In this document: piece after piece, positions 1 through 9,261 of the stretch
Numbering within the stretch: position 1 is the stretch's first letter
Layout of the letters: each line of letters begins with the position of its first letter
Assembly (NCBI RefSeq): GCF_018860425.1
Contig: NZ_JAHKPI010000025.1
Span: forward strand, 280,524 to 344,523
Direction of reading: 5' to 3'
DNA: 64,000 nt
Source of the DNA: Marinobacter sp. F3R08
GTDB taxonomy: Bacteria; Pseudomonadota; Gammaproteobacteria; Pseudomonadales; Oleiphilaceae
Position numbers and translations under genes: made by a program
Notes under the pieces: generated by a model
Seen by the model: only the letters and a program-made list of their open reading frames with translations
The model's database searches: none
What the model was told of the DNA's origin: nothing

Positions 1-873
1 GGCGATCCAGGCGATCCAGGAGTTGCAGCGAAATCAGTACCTTCAGTCAGTGGTGCCGGCGCTGTTGCAATGCTAGCCGAAGACACCGAGTACACCCTTG
101 AAAACTACCCGGATGCCGGCGAACTTGAGCAGGACGGCTATGTCCGTCCTGGAGATCAGCAACCCTATTTCACCTGGCGTGACGCAGAGGGCAACGTCCG
201 GACCAGCTACTACCGTCCGGATACTCGCGCTGACCTTCATGGTGGGCTGATGAACCCTCCTGTCCAGATGAGCGAAGCCAGCGTTTATCGGGCGGGCTCG
301 AATGGCGAGAGGACGGACACCGTAGAAGGACATGATCCGGATGCGTTCGCCATCCTGGGGATTGATGCAGGAACAGAGGGTTTTCTGGATCGGTTCTCAG
401 CCACCTGTTGCGCGTCAATGGACGAGCTTAGTCCACAGCGTTGGCATACGGGGCGGGAGTTTGGCGTTACATTCTCGACGAATTCAACAACCCATTCATT
501 TCTGACGGGACTCAGCCCGTATCAATTGATTGCGCTTCCAGATCCCGACCAGCATGGCAGTCTGGTAATACGCCTGCGAACCTATGAGAACAGTGGAGTG
601 GTAGTCCCTTCCCTGGTGTTTTTGGATGAAGACATGACACCGTTACGGCTGGTGACGGATCTGGTTATGGAATTTACCCCGGAAAGCTGGCACCGGCGTG
701 GCTATCTGGAAGCGTGGGTTCCCGCGTTTCCGGGCCACGGAGAGCGTTGGCTGGTCTTGTTTACCCGGGATGAAGACCTGAAGAATCAGACTGTTATAGG
801 AACACAGGCTAATCCGAGCAAAATTCCCCATATCAGGCACGGCGAAATTGGCCTGATGCAGGTGGAGGAATGA
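1..873 (+). CDS. MalM-family periplasmic protein, 5' end outside window
   Basis: The reading frame is open from the first base, so the gene starts outside the window; the internal ATG at 70 is probably not the start. About 290 codons are visible. The C-terminal half resembles MalM, the periplasmic protein of the E. coli maltose operon: a beta-rich stretch with 'FLDEDMTP', then 'LVLFTRDEDL', and a closing 'IPHIRHGEIGL' like the 'IPDIPDP..HTTDGLLKL' end of MalM. MalM's biochemical role is not settled. The visible first residues are rich in Gly, Pro, Ala and Ser and look like a linker after a signal peptide or lipobox, which cannot be seen. No maltose genes follow; the next gene is convergent, 4 bases away. 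Family assignment is from remembered motifs. Confidence 0.7.
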   Translation, partial: GDPGDPGVAAKSVPSVSGAGAVAMLAEDTEYTLENYPDAGELEQDGYVRPGDQQPYFTWRDAEGNVRTSYYRPDTRADLHGGLMNPPVQMSEASVYRAGSNGERTDTVEGHDPDAFAILGIDAGTEGFLDRFSATCCASMDELSPQRWHTGREFGVTFSTNSTTHSFLTGLSPYQLIALPDPDQHGSLVIRLRTYENSGVVVPSLVFLDEDMTPLRLVTDLVMEFTPESWHRRGYLEAWVPAFPGHGERWLVLFTRDEDLKNQTVIGTQANPSKIPHIRHGEIGLMQVEE

Positions 874-877
874 GCCT

Positions 878-1909
878 TCAGTCCTCAGGTTTGCTCAGGT
901 CCAGCCACTGCTGAGACAGCCAGTAGTAACTGCCATCGCCTGCAGGATGGGTGCAGTTGTAGCGGAATCGCCGACTATTGAATCTCTCGGGTGCCTGCAC
1001 GCTCACATTGCCATCAACCACGTTAAAGTCGATACGCCCCTGACCAGAGGCAAAGCAAGTTAGCCTTTCAGCATCAATAGGTTCAACCAGCGGGAAAACC
1101 AGAGTGGGTGGGTTTTCGGAGATTATGCCATCTGGCAGCGTGCCCGTATCAACAGGAAAGGCCTTGCTGCGAAGCTTGTCCTCAAGGTTCGCCAGCTGGC
1201 CGTAGGCGTTCGCCATCGGAAAGCGAGGCAATCGGGTCTTCCCGGTTTTTCGGCCGATAGCGCCTGACTGCTGACCGAAGCCGTACCAGCCGCGCTCATT
1301 AATTTTGGCTTGCAGCGGCTGGTCAAACTCTCCGTATGGATACGCGAACATGGGTGCCGGTGCATCCAGTTCCCGGGCCAGGGTATTCTGCGCAGAGTCA
1401 AGGCTGCGGGTAACCCGGATTTCCCAGGCTTCTTCGGTTTCGTCCGGCTTCCTGGCCATATGATCATGGTCCGCACTGTGATTGGCGATGGTTACATCCT
1501 GACGTTCGGAAAGTTCCCGAATCTGGTCCCAGGACATATAACCATTACTTCCCACGGCTTCGGTGTTGACGAAAATAGTGTAGGGGTAAGCTTTTTCTGC
1601 CAGCAGCGGCGCCGCCGTATGGTAAACAGAAGCGTAAGCATCATCGAAGGAAATGGCAATCTGGTTACCTTCGCCCGCCGTGCCAGACAGTGTTGTTTCC
1701 GTGCCCTGGCGCAGGTTCACAACCTCCAGGTCCAAGTCCGAAATCAAGTCCATTTGTTGCTTGAACAGGGATACCGAAGTGCTGGTGGAGGGAGGCGTAG
1801 AATCGCTCACATGATGATATTGCAATACCACGAGGTCAGCGTGGGCCGAGATGGCGGCCATCATCGGAACGACGAAAATGGATGCTTTCAGGACTACTCC
1901 GAGCGGCAT
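878..1909 (-). CDS. Secreted polysaccharide deacetylase (PgaB-like catalytic domain)
   Basis: This 343-residue protein has a signal peptide (hydrophobic residues about 8-22, likely cleavage after 'SAHA'). It carries carbohydrate esterase family 4 (NodB) motifs: 'LQYHHVSD' near the mature N-terminus, the metal/catalytic motif 'ISFDDA', the metal-binding 'HSADHDH' and 'FAYPYGEFD'. The order resembles the deacetylase half of PgaB, which removes acetyl groups from poly-beta-1,6-N-acetylglucosamine, but the C-terminal PgaB hydrolase domain is absent. The expected site is the periplasm or outer membrane. AGGAGAG sits just before the ATG. No pgaACD genes are nearby, so the substrate is unknown. The gene lies 35 bases downstream of the J-domain gene on the same strand. 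Confidence 0.85.
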   Translation of the reverse strand: MPLGVVLKASIFVVPMMAAISAHADLVVLQYHHVSDSTPPSTSTSVSLFKQQMDLISDLDLEVVNLRQGTETTLSGTAGEGNQIAISFDDAYASVYHTAAPLLAEKAYPYTIFVNTEAVGSNGYMSWDQIRELSERQDVTIANHSADHDHMARKPDETEEAWEIRVTRSLDSAQNTLARELDAPAPMFAYPYGEFDQPLQAKINERGWYGFGQQSGAIGRKTGKTRLPRFPMANAYGQLANLEDKLRSKAFPVDTGTLPDGIISENPPTLVFPLVEPIDAERLTCFASGQGRIDFNVVDGNVSVQAPERFNSRRFRYNCTHPAGDGSYYWLSQQWLDLSKPED

Positions 1910-1944
1910 ATTCTCTCCTGTGCTTCTGTTCTCCGGCAGTCTGG

Positions 1945-2616
1945 TCAGATGCCGTGACGGAAATGGGCTTTCAGGACGGCAAAGGCCTCATTCAGGTGCT
2001 GAATGGTTTCTGTCCGTCCACCGCGGTCGGGGTGAGCGTGCATAACGGCACGGCGGAAACGCTTTTTCACGGATGAAAAATCGGCGGGAACTCCCTGGAA
2101 CCCCAGTAACTCCGCTGCTTTCCTGGTTTCTGATTGTGCCGGGGGCTGGCCCCGCGACCCTGTCCAGAATTTATTCATCATCTGGTGAATGGCTTCTTCT
2201 GGCAGTCGGTACTGGGAGAGATCCAGATAAAACTGACGAAGTGTGTCGACAGTGTGTGGAACCCCATCACCACTGACCACAGGCTGTCTCTCGATACGGA
2301 TGTCAAGTGGTGAAATCGCCACGTTTTCTCCCACTTCAGATAATTGGTCACGAAGGCGATAGAGTACGTGGAACAAAAGAAAATGAACCGGGTAGAGCTT
2401 TTCAGGTTCACTGAAAATAACCTCTCCGAGCAGCTCCCAGGGCGGTTTTTGCAGCGCTTTGATCATTGACAATTCGTTCATGCCTGCCGGCGACGATCTG
2501 AGTTCGTGCTCAACGGCTACCAGCAAATGTTGAATCTGTTGCTCGAGGTAGCCATCATCATTCGGCGATTCGGGCTGAGTAGTGATAGGGGGTTGGCCAT
2601 CTGTCATGAGCTTCAT
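1945..2616 (-). CDS. DnaJ-related protein with C-terminal J domain
   Basis: This 223-residue protein has an N-terminal helical region (about 20-160) of the DNAJ-related type and a short J domain at the very end. The HPD signature that stimulates DnaK ATPase is intact at about residues 195-197 ('AHPDRGG'), preceded by a basic helix 'KKRFRRAV' and followed by a short helix ending in 'LKAHF'. No Gly/Phe region or zinc finger is present, so it is not DnaJ itself. It probably recruits DnaK to a particular client, bound by the N-terminal part; the client cannot be read from the sequence. GGGAG lies nine bases before the ATG; a second Met at residue 4 could also serve. Confidence 0.8.
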   Translation of the reverse strand: MKLMTDGQPPITTQPESPNDDGYLEQQIQHLLVAVEHELRSSPAGMNELSMIKALQKPPWELLGEVIFSEPEKLYPVHFLLFHVLYRLRDQLSEVGENVAISPLDIRIERQPVVSGDGVPHTVDTLRQFYLDLSQYRLPEEAIHQMMNKFWTGSRGQPPAQSETRKAAELLGFQGVPADFSSVKKRFRRAVMHAHPDRGGRTETIQHLNEAFAVLKAHFRHGI

Positions 2617-2796
2617 GTTAGGGTACTCCCGTTGATCAGGGAAGTATCGTCAGCCGAAAGGCCACCAATAGACAAGAGCGGTTGATCATGTGAGGCCGGC
2701 ACATACCCCGCGGTTCGGCTCGAGCCATGCTGCGTCTTCTGCTTTCAATTGCAACATATCCCTGTTGGTATCCTGTCCCTGACTCCATGTGACGCG

Positions 2797-2802
2797 TATA
2801 AT
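2797..2802 (+). promoter_or_regulatory. Consensus -10 element for ttcA
   Basis: A perfect TATAAT stands here. Spacing of 16-18 bases upstream gives only poor -35 matches (such as CTGTCC), so the promoter may need an activator. Transcription would begin near 2809. This rules out the ATG at 2749 as the ttcA start and leaves 2821 or 2836. Confidence 0.55.
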
Positions 2803-2835
2803 TCCCCGTCCATTTGCCTTATGAACTTAGTTGGT

Positions 2836-3750
2836 ATGCCCGAAGCAATGATCGCCAGTTCCGAACAGTCCCTCACTCCAGAGCGGGAGCGCCGCGAGAA
2901 ACTGGAGTTGAACAAGCTGCAGAAACGTCTGCGCCGCGAAGTCGGGCAGGCGATTGCCGATTTCTCAATGATTGAAGCCGGAGATAAAGTCATGTGCTGC
3001 CTCAGCGGTGGCAAAGACTCCTACGCTATGCTCGATATTCTGCTTAACCTGCAGAAGAGTGCTCCGGTATCGTTTGAATTGATTGCGGTTAATCTCGACC
3101 AGAAGCAACCCGGGTTTCCGGAAGAGGTGCTGCCCGAATACCTTTCCTCAATGGGTATCGAGTATCACATTATCGAGAAGGACACTTACAGCATTGTTAA
3201 GGAAAAAGTGCCTGAAGGTAAGACAACCTGTGGTCTGTGTAGCCGCTTACGTCGCGGAATTCTCTATAATTTCGCCGAGGAACATGGTGTCACCAAGATT
3301 GCGCTGGGCCATCACCGGGACGATCTTCTGGAAACGCTGTTCCTGAACATGTTTTATGGTGGCAAGCTCAAAACCATGCCACCGGTGCTGCACAGCGATG
3401 ATGGCCGTAACACCGTGATTCGTCCGCTCTCTTACAGCCGGGAAAAGGACATAGCCCGGTATGCGGCTCTTCGAGAGTTTCCCATCATCCCCTGTAACCT
3501 GTGTGGGTCCCAGGAGAATCTCCAGCGCCAGGTGATTAAGGATATGTTTCAAAGCTGGGACAAACAGCATCCGGGGCGGCTGGAGACGATGTTCCGGGCC
3601 ATTTGCAACGTGGAGCCTTCGCATCTGGCGGATACCAGCCTGTACGATTTTCGGGAAGGTAAGCGTCTGGGCGGCAAGCGGCAGGCAGTCAATACTGCGG
3701 AGCCTGAAGCATCAGCTGACTTCGGTCGCCTGGATGTGCTGAATATCTAG
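2836..3750 (+). CDS. ttcA: tRNA 2-thiocytidine biosynthesis protein TtcA
   Basis: TtcA thiolates cytidine 32 in certain tRNAs, using ATP and an iron-sulfur cluster. The 304-residue protein is close to E. coli TtcA (311) along its whole length: '[10 protein letters not shown]' near the N-terminus, the PP-loop 'SGGKDSY' at about 57-63, 'DQKQPGFPE', the Cys pair 'CGLC' (132, 135), 'GHHRDD' and 'PCNLCGSQ' (220, 223). Three of these cysteines hold the cluster in the family. An upstream in-frame ATG at 2749 is rejected because the TATAAT at 2797 lies inside that extension; 2821 is the alternative start. It is convergent with the TauE-like gene, with only two bases between the stop codons. Confidence 0.95.
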   Translation: MPEAMIASSEQSLTPERERREKLELNKLQKRLRREVGQAIADFSMIEAGDKVMCCLSGGKDSYAMLDILLNLQKSAPVSFELIAVNLDQKQPGFPEEVLPEYLSSMGIEYHIIEKDTYSIVKEKVPEGKTTCGLCSRLRRGILYNFAEEHGVTKIALGHHRDDLLETLFLNMFYGGKLKTMPPVLHSDDGRNTVIRPLSYSREKDIARYAALREFPIIPCNLCGSQENLQRQVIKDMFQSWDKQHPGRLETMFRAICNVEPSHLADTSLYDFREGKRLGGKRQAVNTAEPEASADFGRLDVLNI

Positions 3751-3752
3751 CG

Positions 3753-4442
3753 TTAATGCCCGGCCATATGTAAAAAGGGCAGGGTCCAGATTCCGAAGAG
3801 GATGAGCAGGGCGCCTGTTACCTTCCTGAACACTTGGTGCGTCTGCAAGCCCCGCACCCAGTTAGCTGCGAATCCCGTAGCCAGCATGGAAGGCAGGGTG
3901 CCCAGCCCGAAAAACAGCATGGTCAGCGCCGCCGAGCCCACGGTCGGTTGCAGCGCCGCCCATCCGAGAGTGCTGTACACCAATCCGCAGGGCAGCCAGC
4001 CCCAGAGCGCTCCCAGGGCAAGGGCCTGTCCGCCGTGATTCACAGGAAGGAAACGGCGGGTCAGAGGAGAGATTCTGGCCCAGACCGGGGCGCCAACCCG
4101 TTCTACGTAGCGAATACCCTGCCACCATTGCCCCATCGAGAGCCCCATGAATATCAGCAGAATGCCTGCCAGTGAGCGCAGAGCCAGTCCCGCAAGCGTC
4201 CACTGGCTGGCGGCCGATGTACTGGCCAATGCAACCAGCGTGGCGATGATGACATAGCTGCAAATGCGCCCAAAATTGAAGGCCAGAAGCATTATGGATT
4301 GCCGCCACCGGAAACCTTTGCCAACAGGCAGGGCCATGGATAGGGACGCACTGATTCCGCCGCACATACCGAGACAGTGGGTGCTGCCGAGAAGTCCGAT
4401 CAGAAAGGCGCTGGGGTAGCTGAGGTAGAGTTCCGGGTTCAT
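3753..4442 (-). CDS. TauE/SafE-family membrane protein of the cbb3 cluster
   Basis: A 229-residue polytopic membrane protein with about six hydrophobic segments. The N-terminus has 'GSTHCLGMCGG', the Cys/His/Met motif typical of the TauE/SafE-like proteins found beside cbb3 oxidase assembly genes. Its ATG overlaps the ccoS stop by four bases, so translation is probably coupled and it belongs to the ccoGHIS unit. In the family this type is annotated as sulfite exporter or heavy-metal transport related; in this context a role in copper delivery or oxidase assembly is more likely, but that is inference. It is the last gene of the minus-strand run. Confidence 0.8.
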   Translation of the reverse strand: MNPELYLSYPSAFLIGLLGSTHCLGMCGGISASLSMALPVGKGFRWRQSIMLLAFNFGRICSYVIIATLVALASTSAASQWTLAGLALRSLAGILLIFMGLSMGQWWQGIRYVERVGAPVWARISPLTRRFLPVNHGGQALALGALWGWLPCGLVYSTLGWAALQPTVGSAALTMLFFGLGTLPSMLATGFAANWVRGLQTHQVFRKVTGALLILFGIWTLPFLHMAGH

Positions 4443-4714
4443 CCTTTTCGGGACTCATCCTCATCGGGATCGGATGCCTGGCTGATCTCGACGGGTTGCT
4501 CCGAGGTTGGCGTCTCTGCAGCCGCTTTATCAGTGCGAGCGTCGTCCGGAATCATGTCTTTGTCGTCATCGTAGAGAATTCGATGGGCCGGCCCTTCGAG
4601 ATCATCGTACTGGCCGTTCTTGACCGCCCATGAAAACAGTACGATGCCAAGCGCCACCAGTATGAGCATCACCGGGACCAGAAACATTACGATTTGCACG
4701 GCGAAACCTCGCAA
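4439..4714 (-). CDS. ccoS: cbb3 oxidase maturation protein CcoS
   Basis: A 91-residue protein with one N-terminal transmembrane helix (about 8-28), then the family signature 'WAVKNGQYDDLEGPAHRIL' and an acidic, low-complexity tail longer than usual. CcoS (FixS) is needed to put heme b and copper into the cbb3 catalytic subunit, as shown in Rhodobacter. It lies between ccoI (21 bases upstream) and the TauE-like gene (4-base overlap). The N-terminal Met-Arg-Gly-Phe stretch before the helix makes the start fairly secure. Confidence 0.9.
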   Translation of the reverse strand: MRGFAVQIVMFLVPVMLILVALGIVLFSWAVKNGQYDDLEGPAHRILYDDDKDMIPDDARTDKAAAETPTSEQPVEISQASDPDEDESRKG

Positions 4715-4735
4715 AAAAAGTATAGGTTCACGGTA

Positions 4736-7183
4736 TCAGGACACGACCTGAGCGCCAACTTCGGGATTGCCCTGACGCAGTCGGTTCGGGGATTTGCCCA
4801 ACCGAAGGGCATTCAGCACGACCACCAGGGAGCTGACAGACATGCCAATCGCTGCCAACCAGGGCGGGACCATACCCGCGGCGGCCAGAGGTAGCGCGCA
4901 TACGTTGTAGACCAGCGCCCACCAGAGGTTCTGTCGAATGATTCGACGAGTCTGGCGGCTCGTTTTCAGAGCTTCGACTAGCTGCATCAACTGGCCGTTC
5001 AGCAAGACTGCATCAGCTTTGAGTTGGGTCAAATCCGCTGCCGTCCCCATGGCCACTGAAATTCCGGCACCGGCCATGGAAGGCAGATCGTTCAAACCGT
5101 CGCCAACCATCATGATGCGGCGGCCCTCGGCTTCCAGCCGTTGTAGCACAGCCAGTTTTTCTTCCGGAGAAGCCTGACCGATTGCCTCGTCGATACCGAG
5201 AACGCCTGCTACCTGCTCAACGTGTCCGGATCGGTCGCCGCTCAGGAGCAGGGTGCGTATGCCGGCGTCGTGCAGCGCCTGGATTGCCGATCGGGCATCG
5301 TCGCGGGGTTGGTCGTCTAGCCTGAAACAGGCAAGCCATTCCCTATCGGAGGCCAACCAGATTTCCATGCCCTGATGCTGCGCCACGTATGGAGCGGGCG
5401 TGTCGGTATATTGCGCCACGAATTCCCGGTGCCCGATGAATAGAGGCAGGTCCCCCAGTCGGCCGGAGAGGCCCCCACCAAGATGATTTTCAACATTTTC
5501 TATGGCGGCGGAATTGCGCCGGTGAAACACTCTGGCAATCGGATGCTCAGAGTATTTTTCGAGCCCGGCGGCGAGTTTGAGGCAGGTTTGCTCATCCTCG
5601 CTACCCACAATGTCGGTGCCGGTCAGGCTGAGCTCTCCCCGGGTAAGCGTCCCGGTTTTATCAAATATCACGGTATCGATGGTGTTCATCGACTCCAGGG
5701 TATGCCCCCTGGTAGGCAGGAAGCCAAGGCGGCGGAGTCTGATCGTTGCCGAGGTAATGGCTGTCGGGGTTGCCAGCGAAAGCGCACAGGGGCAGGTGAC
5801 CACCAGTACCGAAAGGGTAATGTCGAAGGCATTGTCAGCACCCGCGAGCCACCAGCCTATCCATACTATCGGTGCCAGGATCAAAACCCGTCCGACGAAC
5901 TTTCCTGCCATACGGTCGGCCATCATTGCGACCTGGGGTTTGTCGGACTGGACCCGGTCCAGCACGCGTAAAATCCCTGAGAGCCGGGTCTGGGCGCCTG
6001 CTTTTAGGACCCGGATATCCAGCGGGTTCTCGCCGTTAACGCTCCCTGCATGGACGGTATCGCCCGGATACCGGGTTTCAGGAAGGTACTCACCCGTCAG
6101 CGCGGCTTCGTTGAGGGTTGACTCGCCCCGGACAATCTCTCCATCCACTGGCAGGGTTTCGCCGGGCCGCACACGAATGATATCGCCAGGCCTGACCTGA
6201 TGTGCAGGAACAACATCTGTGGCATCGCCCGATACCAGCGTAGCAACCGTTGGCTGGAATCCTGCGAGAGCGTTTCCGGTCAGTCCGGAACGGTAGCGGG
6301 CCTGAACTTCGATATAACGTCCGAGCAGCAGGAAAAACGTGAACATACACACCGACTCGAAATACACCTCTTCGCCGCCAAACACGGTAACCCATGCGCT
6401 GGCGAGATAGGCAAGTCCGATGGCAATGGCAACTGGCACATCCATGGTCAAATGTCGGCTCTGGATATCACGGCGGGCGTTCCGGAAGAAGGGAGCGGCG
6501 CTATACAGAACCACAGGCGTGGCTACCAGCAGACTGAACCAGCGGAAGAAACTGACGAATTCAGGAGACAGGTCGCTGACCAGTTCAAAATACAGGGGGA
6601 ATGCCAGCATCATGCTCTGAAAAGAGCCAATACCGGCGATCGCGACCCGGATAAGCATGGACCGATGCTCTGCCTTGAGGGCCTTTTCTGCATCGTCTGC
6701 CTGGTACGGGCGGGCGGTGTAGCCGAGTTCGTGGATCGCAATGAGTAGATCGCTCAACGGAGCCTGGTCCTGGGACCAGACCAGCCGCGCCCGTTGGGTG
6801 GTGTGATTTACCGAGAAGGAGACAACACCAGGCTGTTTTGCTATGTGGTTTTCAAGCAACCAGATACAGGCCGCGCAGGTGATACCGCCAATCAGTAGTT
6901 GGGCTTCCTGGGCTCCTTTAACCGGTACAACAAAGGATTCCTGAACCAGCGGGTGGTCGAGCTCTCTCAGGCGGCTCAGTTCAGCTGCGGTTAGTTGCTT
7001 CGGGGTAACGGCAGGCTGGGTCCGGAAATTATAGAATCCAGTCAGGCCTTCGCTACGAATGGTCTCGCAGACCGCTTTGCAGCCCTGGCAACAGAAGTGC
7101 TGGGTCGTACCATCGACCTCAAGAGTAATAGGCGGCTCACCGTCTGCCGGCTCGCCGCAATGGAAGCAATCCAGTGTCGTCAA
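4736..7183 (-). CDS. ccoI: Copper-exporting P1B-type ATPase CcoI (FixI)
   Basis: CcoI supplies copper for CuB of the cbb3 oxidase. The protein has an N-terminal Cys cluster ('CFHCGE', then 'CCQGC'), a heavy-metal domain with 'CAAC' at about 103-106, eight membrane segments with the ion-binding 'CPC' of 'TCPCALSLATP', the actuator 'TGEYLPE', the phosphorylation site 'DKTGTLT', 'SEHPIA' and the hinge 'GDGLNDLPSM'. An ATG at 7258 would overlap ccoH by 79 bases and add a non-conserved head. I prefer the TTG at 7183, whose TTGA overlaps the ccoH stop and which starts just before the conserved Cys motif (815 residues). GGGGAG lies 11 bases upstream. Confidence 0.92.
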   Translation of the reverse strand: MTTLDCFHCGEPADGEPPITLEVDGTTQHFCCQGCKAVCETIRSEGLTGFYNFRTQPAVTPKQLTAAELSRLRELDHPLVQESFVVPVKGAQEAQLLIGGITCAACIWLLENHIAKQPGVVSFSVNHTTQRARLVWSQDQAPLSDLLIAIHELGYTARPYQADDAEKALKAEHRSMLIRVAIAGIGSFQSMMLAFPLYFELVSDLSPEFVSFFRWFSLLVATPVVLYSAAPFFRNARRDIQSRHLTMDVPVAIAIGLAYLASAWVTVFGGEEVYFESVCMFTFFLLLGRYIEVQARYRSGLTGNALAGFQPTVATLVSGDATDVVPAHQVRPGDIIRVRPGETLPVDGEIVRGESTLNEAALTGEYLPETRYPGDTVHAGSVNGENPLDIRVLKAGAQTRLSGILRVLDRVQSDKPQVAMMADRMAGKFVGRVLILAPIVWIGWWLAGADNAFDITLSVLVVTCPCALSLATPTAITSATIRLRRLGFLPTRGHTLESMNTIDTVIFDKTGTLTRGELSLTGTDIVGSEDEQTCLKLAAGLEKYSEHPIARVFHRRNSAAIENVENHLGGGLSGRLGDLPLFIGHREFVAQYTDTPAPYVAQHQGMEIWLASDREWLACFRLDDQPRDDARSAIQALHDAGIRTLLLSGDRSGHVEQVAGVLGIDEAIGQASPEEKLAVLQRLEAEGRRIMMVGDGLNDLPSMAGAGISVAMGTAADLTQLKADAVLLNGQLMQLVEALKTSRQTRRIIRQNLWWALVYNVCALPLAAAGMVPPWLAAIGMSVSSLVVVLNALRLGKSPNRLRQGNPEVGAQVVS

Positions 7184-7695
7184 CCTTGGGCTGACTCCCC
7201 GGCCTTGACCGTAATCCCGTTCTCTGGCGGCAGCCAGGCCTCGCCCTTGAGGCGCCACTCATTGGCCGGACCGCGAAGGTCATAGTACCAGCGACCGTCT
7301 ATGTCGCTGTGGAGTTTGCCGGCAAATCGTCCTGGTGCGACTTGCTGGAACTGGATGGTGCGATCTTTGTCCGAGAGCGTCGGATGAAACAGGTTGAGAA
7401 CCAGGTATGGGAAATCAGCCGGGCCTTCCAATGTATTGAGGTCGACGGTGACATTCCGGTTCTGGAAATTGATCTGAGCCTCCATACCCAGATCTGCCGC
7501 ATGCTTGTCCCGCGCAATGGACATATTGATGCCACGACCTTCCTTGGACCAGTCATCGGTCACCATCGCATTGTCCGTGCTGATCGCGATGGTAATGGCG
7601 ATAGCGCAGTAAATGATCGAGGCGCCCGGGAATATAAGCAGGAACCAGAACCAGGGTTGGCGGTACCAGGGGCTTACGGGTGTTTCTGCATTCAT
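7180..7695 (-). CDS. ccoH: cbb3 oxidase assembly protein CcoH (FixH)
   Basis: A 171-residue protein with one membrane helix (about residues 13-35, after 'WYRQPWFWFL') and a soluble domain outside the cytoplasm, as in FixH/CcoH. Motifs include 'DDWSKEGRGIN', 'LNLFHPTLSDKD' and 'WYYDLRGPANEW'. CcoH associates with CcoP and CcoN during cbb3 assembly in other proteobacteria. It sits between ccoG (46 bases upstream) and ccoI, whose proposed TTG start overlaps this gene's stop. The ATG is followed by a short polar leader. Confidence 0.9.
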   Translation of the reverse strand: MNAETPVSPWYRQPWFWFLLIFPGASIIYCAIAITIAISTDNAMVTDDWSKEGRGINMSIARDKHAADLGMEAQINFQNRNVTVDLNTLEGPADFPYLVLNLFHPTLSDKDRTIQFQQVAPGRFAGKLHSDIDGRWYYDLRGPANEWRLKGEAWLPPENGITVKAGESAQG

Positions 7696-7741
7696 AAATC
7701 AGGGTCTCATTTAAACAGTCAGATCCGCGCGCATTCGGTGA

Positions 7742-9172
7742 TCAGCGTGTTGGACCGACAAATCGGCTTTCGGTTTCAAGGCTCAGTGAGGAATCTGTCT
7801 CCGATTGTGCCTTGAACAGAATGTCGTTATTGGATTTGGTGATGGACTCAGGTGGTACGTCGACAACCGTTGGCAGTGACCGGTTCTCACCACTCTCCAC
7901 GGTTACCGAGCTTTCGGTCAGGATACGGATGCCTTCCAGACCGCTCGCCGACAGAGTGAACGTCTGGGGGACCTCAGTCATGTTGGCGATTTTCAGCGTG
8001 TAGGAGTTCTCGATACGTCCTTCGCCGTTGAAGCTGAACAAGGCTCCCCGATCACGAAGTGCGTCCAACTGTGCCGGGACCCGTGTGACAATCGTAAAGA
8101 TGATCGCGACCACCATGAGAGACAGGACCGCTCCATAACCGAAGGTTCGGGGCCGTAACAGTTTCGAGGTTTTGCCTTCCAGCTCATTCTCAGTGGTGTA
8201 GCGAATCAGACCTTTCGGGTAGTCCATCTTGTCCATGATTTCGTCACAGGCATCAATGCACAGCGCACACCCGATACACTCGTACTGCAGACCGTCTCTG
8301 ATATCTATGCCGGTAGGGCATACCTGAACGCACTGTCCGCAATCGATGCAGTCTCCCAGGCCCGCCTCGGCCGGATCGACGTCTCTCTTACGCCCTCCGC
8401 GTGGCTCGCCCCGATTTGGATCGTAGGAAACCACCCGGGTATTGGGATCGAACATTACAGACTGAAAGCGGGCATACGGGCACATGTAGAGGCAGACCTG
8501 CTCACGCATCCAGCCAGCATTCAGATAGGTGGCAATGGTGAAGAATGCGACCCAGAAATAGGCCCAGCCATTGGCCTGCAACGTAAAGATGTCGGCCAGA
8601 AGCTCCCGGATAGGGTAGAAGTAACCAACAAAGGTCAGGCCGGTAGCCAGCGCAATCAAAAGCCAGACTGCGTGCTTGGCAGATTTTTTGATCACTTTTT
8701 CCGCTGAACGAGGTGCCTTGTCGAGCTTCATACGCTTGTTGCGGCTGCCCTCAATCCGCTCTTCAACCCACATAAATATAAAGGTCCAGACGGTCTGTGG
8801 GCATGTGTAGCCGCACCAGACCCGGCCGAATAGGGTGGTGATAAAAAACAATCCAAAGGCGGAGATGATGAGCATGCCCGAGAGCAGAATGAAATCTTTC
8901 GGGTAGAAGGTTGCCCCGTACAGATGGAACTCACGGGCGGGAAGGTCAAAATGAATCAGTGGTTGCCCGTCCAGGGTGAACCAGACAAACGCAAAGTACA
9001 TCCCCATCAGCAAGGTGAGGCTGACATTTCTTATACGCTGAAAGAAACCAGTGACTTCTTTGACATATATCTTCTTGCGACTGGCGTATAGATCGACGGT
9101 TCCGGATTTATTATTTTTATCGGAGGGTTCAGAGGATGGGTCAACCTGTTTGACCGGAATCTCACTGCTCAT
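7742..9172 (-). CDS. ccoG: Cytochrome c oxidase accessory protein CcoG (FixG/RdxA)
   Basis: A 476-residue membrane ferredoxin. It has several membrane segments, a periplasmic-type motif 'WCGYTCPQTVWT', and two ferredoxin-like 4Fe-4S motifs, 'CIDCGQCVQVCP' and 'CIGCALCIDACD', followed by a C-terminal Ig-like domain. Work on Rhodobacter CcoG shows it reduces Cu(II) for cbb3 biogenesis. The first in-frame ATG (9205) lacks a good site; the ATG at 9172 has GGAGG five bases before it and is chosen. It follows ccoP after a hairpin terminator, so read-through or its own promoter must drive it. Confidence 0.94.
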   Translation of the reverse strand: MSSEIPVKQVDPSSEPSDKNNKSGTVDLYASRKKIYVKEVTGFFQRIRNVSLTLLMGMYFAFVWFTLDGQPLIHFDLPAREFHLYGATFYPKDFILLSGMLIISAFGLFFITTLFGRVWCGYTCPQTVWTFIFMWVEERIEGSRNKRMKLDKAPRSAEKVIKKSAKHAVWLLIALATGLTFVGYFYPIRELLADIFTLQANGWAYFWVAFFTIATYLNAGWMREQVCLYMCPYARFQSVMFDPNTRVVSYDPNRGEPRGGRKRDVDPAEAGLGDCIDCGQCVQVCPTGIDIRDGLQYECIGCALCIDACDEIMDKMDYPKGLIRYTTENELEGKTSKLLRPRTFGYGAVLSLMVVAIIFTIVTRVPAQLDALRDRGALFSFNGEGRIENSYTLKIANMTEVPQTFTLSASGLEGIRILTESSVTVESGENRSLPTVVDVPPESITKSNNDILFKAQSETDSSLSLETESRFVGPTR

Positions 9173-9261
9173 CGTTACCTCCAGGGAAAGGGGAATGCGG
9201 GGCAACAGGCCTTGCGGCTGCTGATCTTTTCAAGTCTGTACCCGCATCGCAGGCACAGGGT

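Noticed and set aside
1310..1957. A 215-codon plus-strand frame opposite the deacetylase
   Set aside because: The minus-strand gene has a signal peptide and NodB motifs; the plus frame has none.
2749..2835. Upstream in-frame ATG for ttcA
   Set aside because: The TATAAT at 2797 lies inside this extension, and the added residues are not part of TtcA.
9173..9260. Possible FNR box before ccoG (TTGAA-AAG-ATCAG)
   Set aside because: Only three bases separate the arms, not four, and the arm match is poor.
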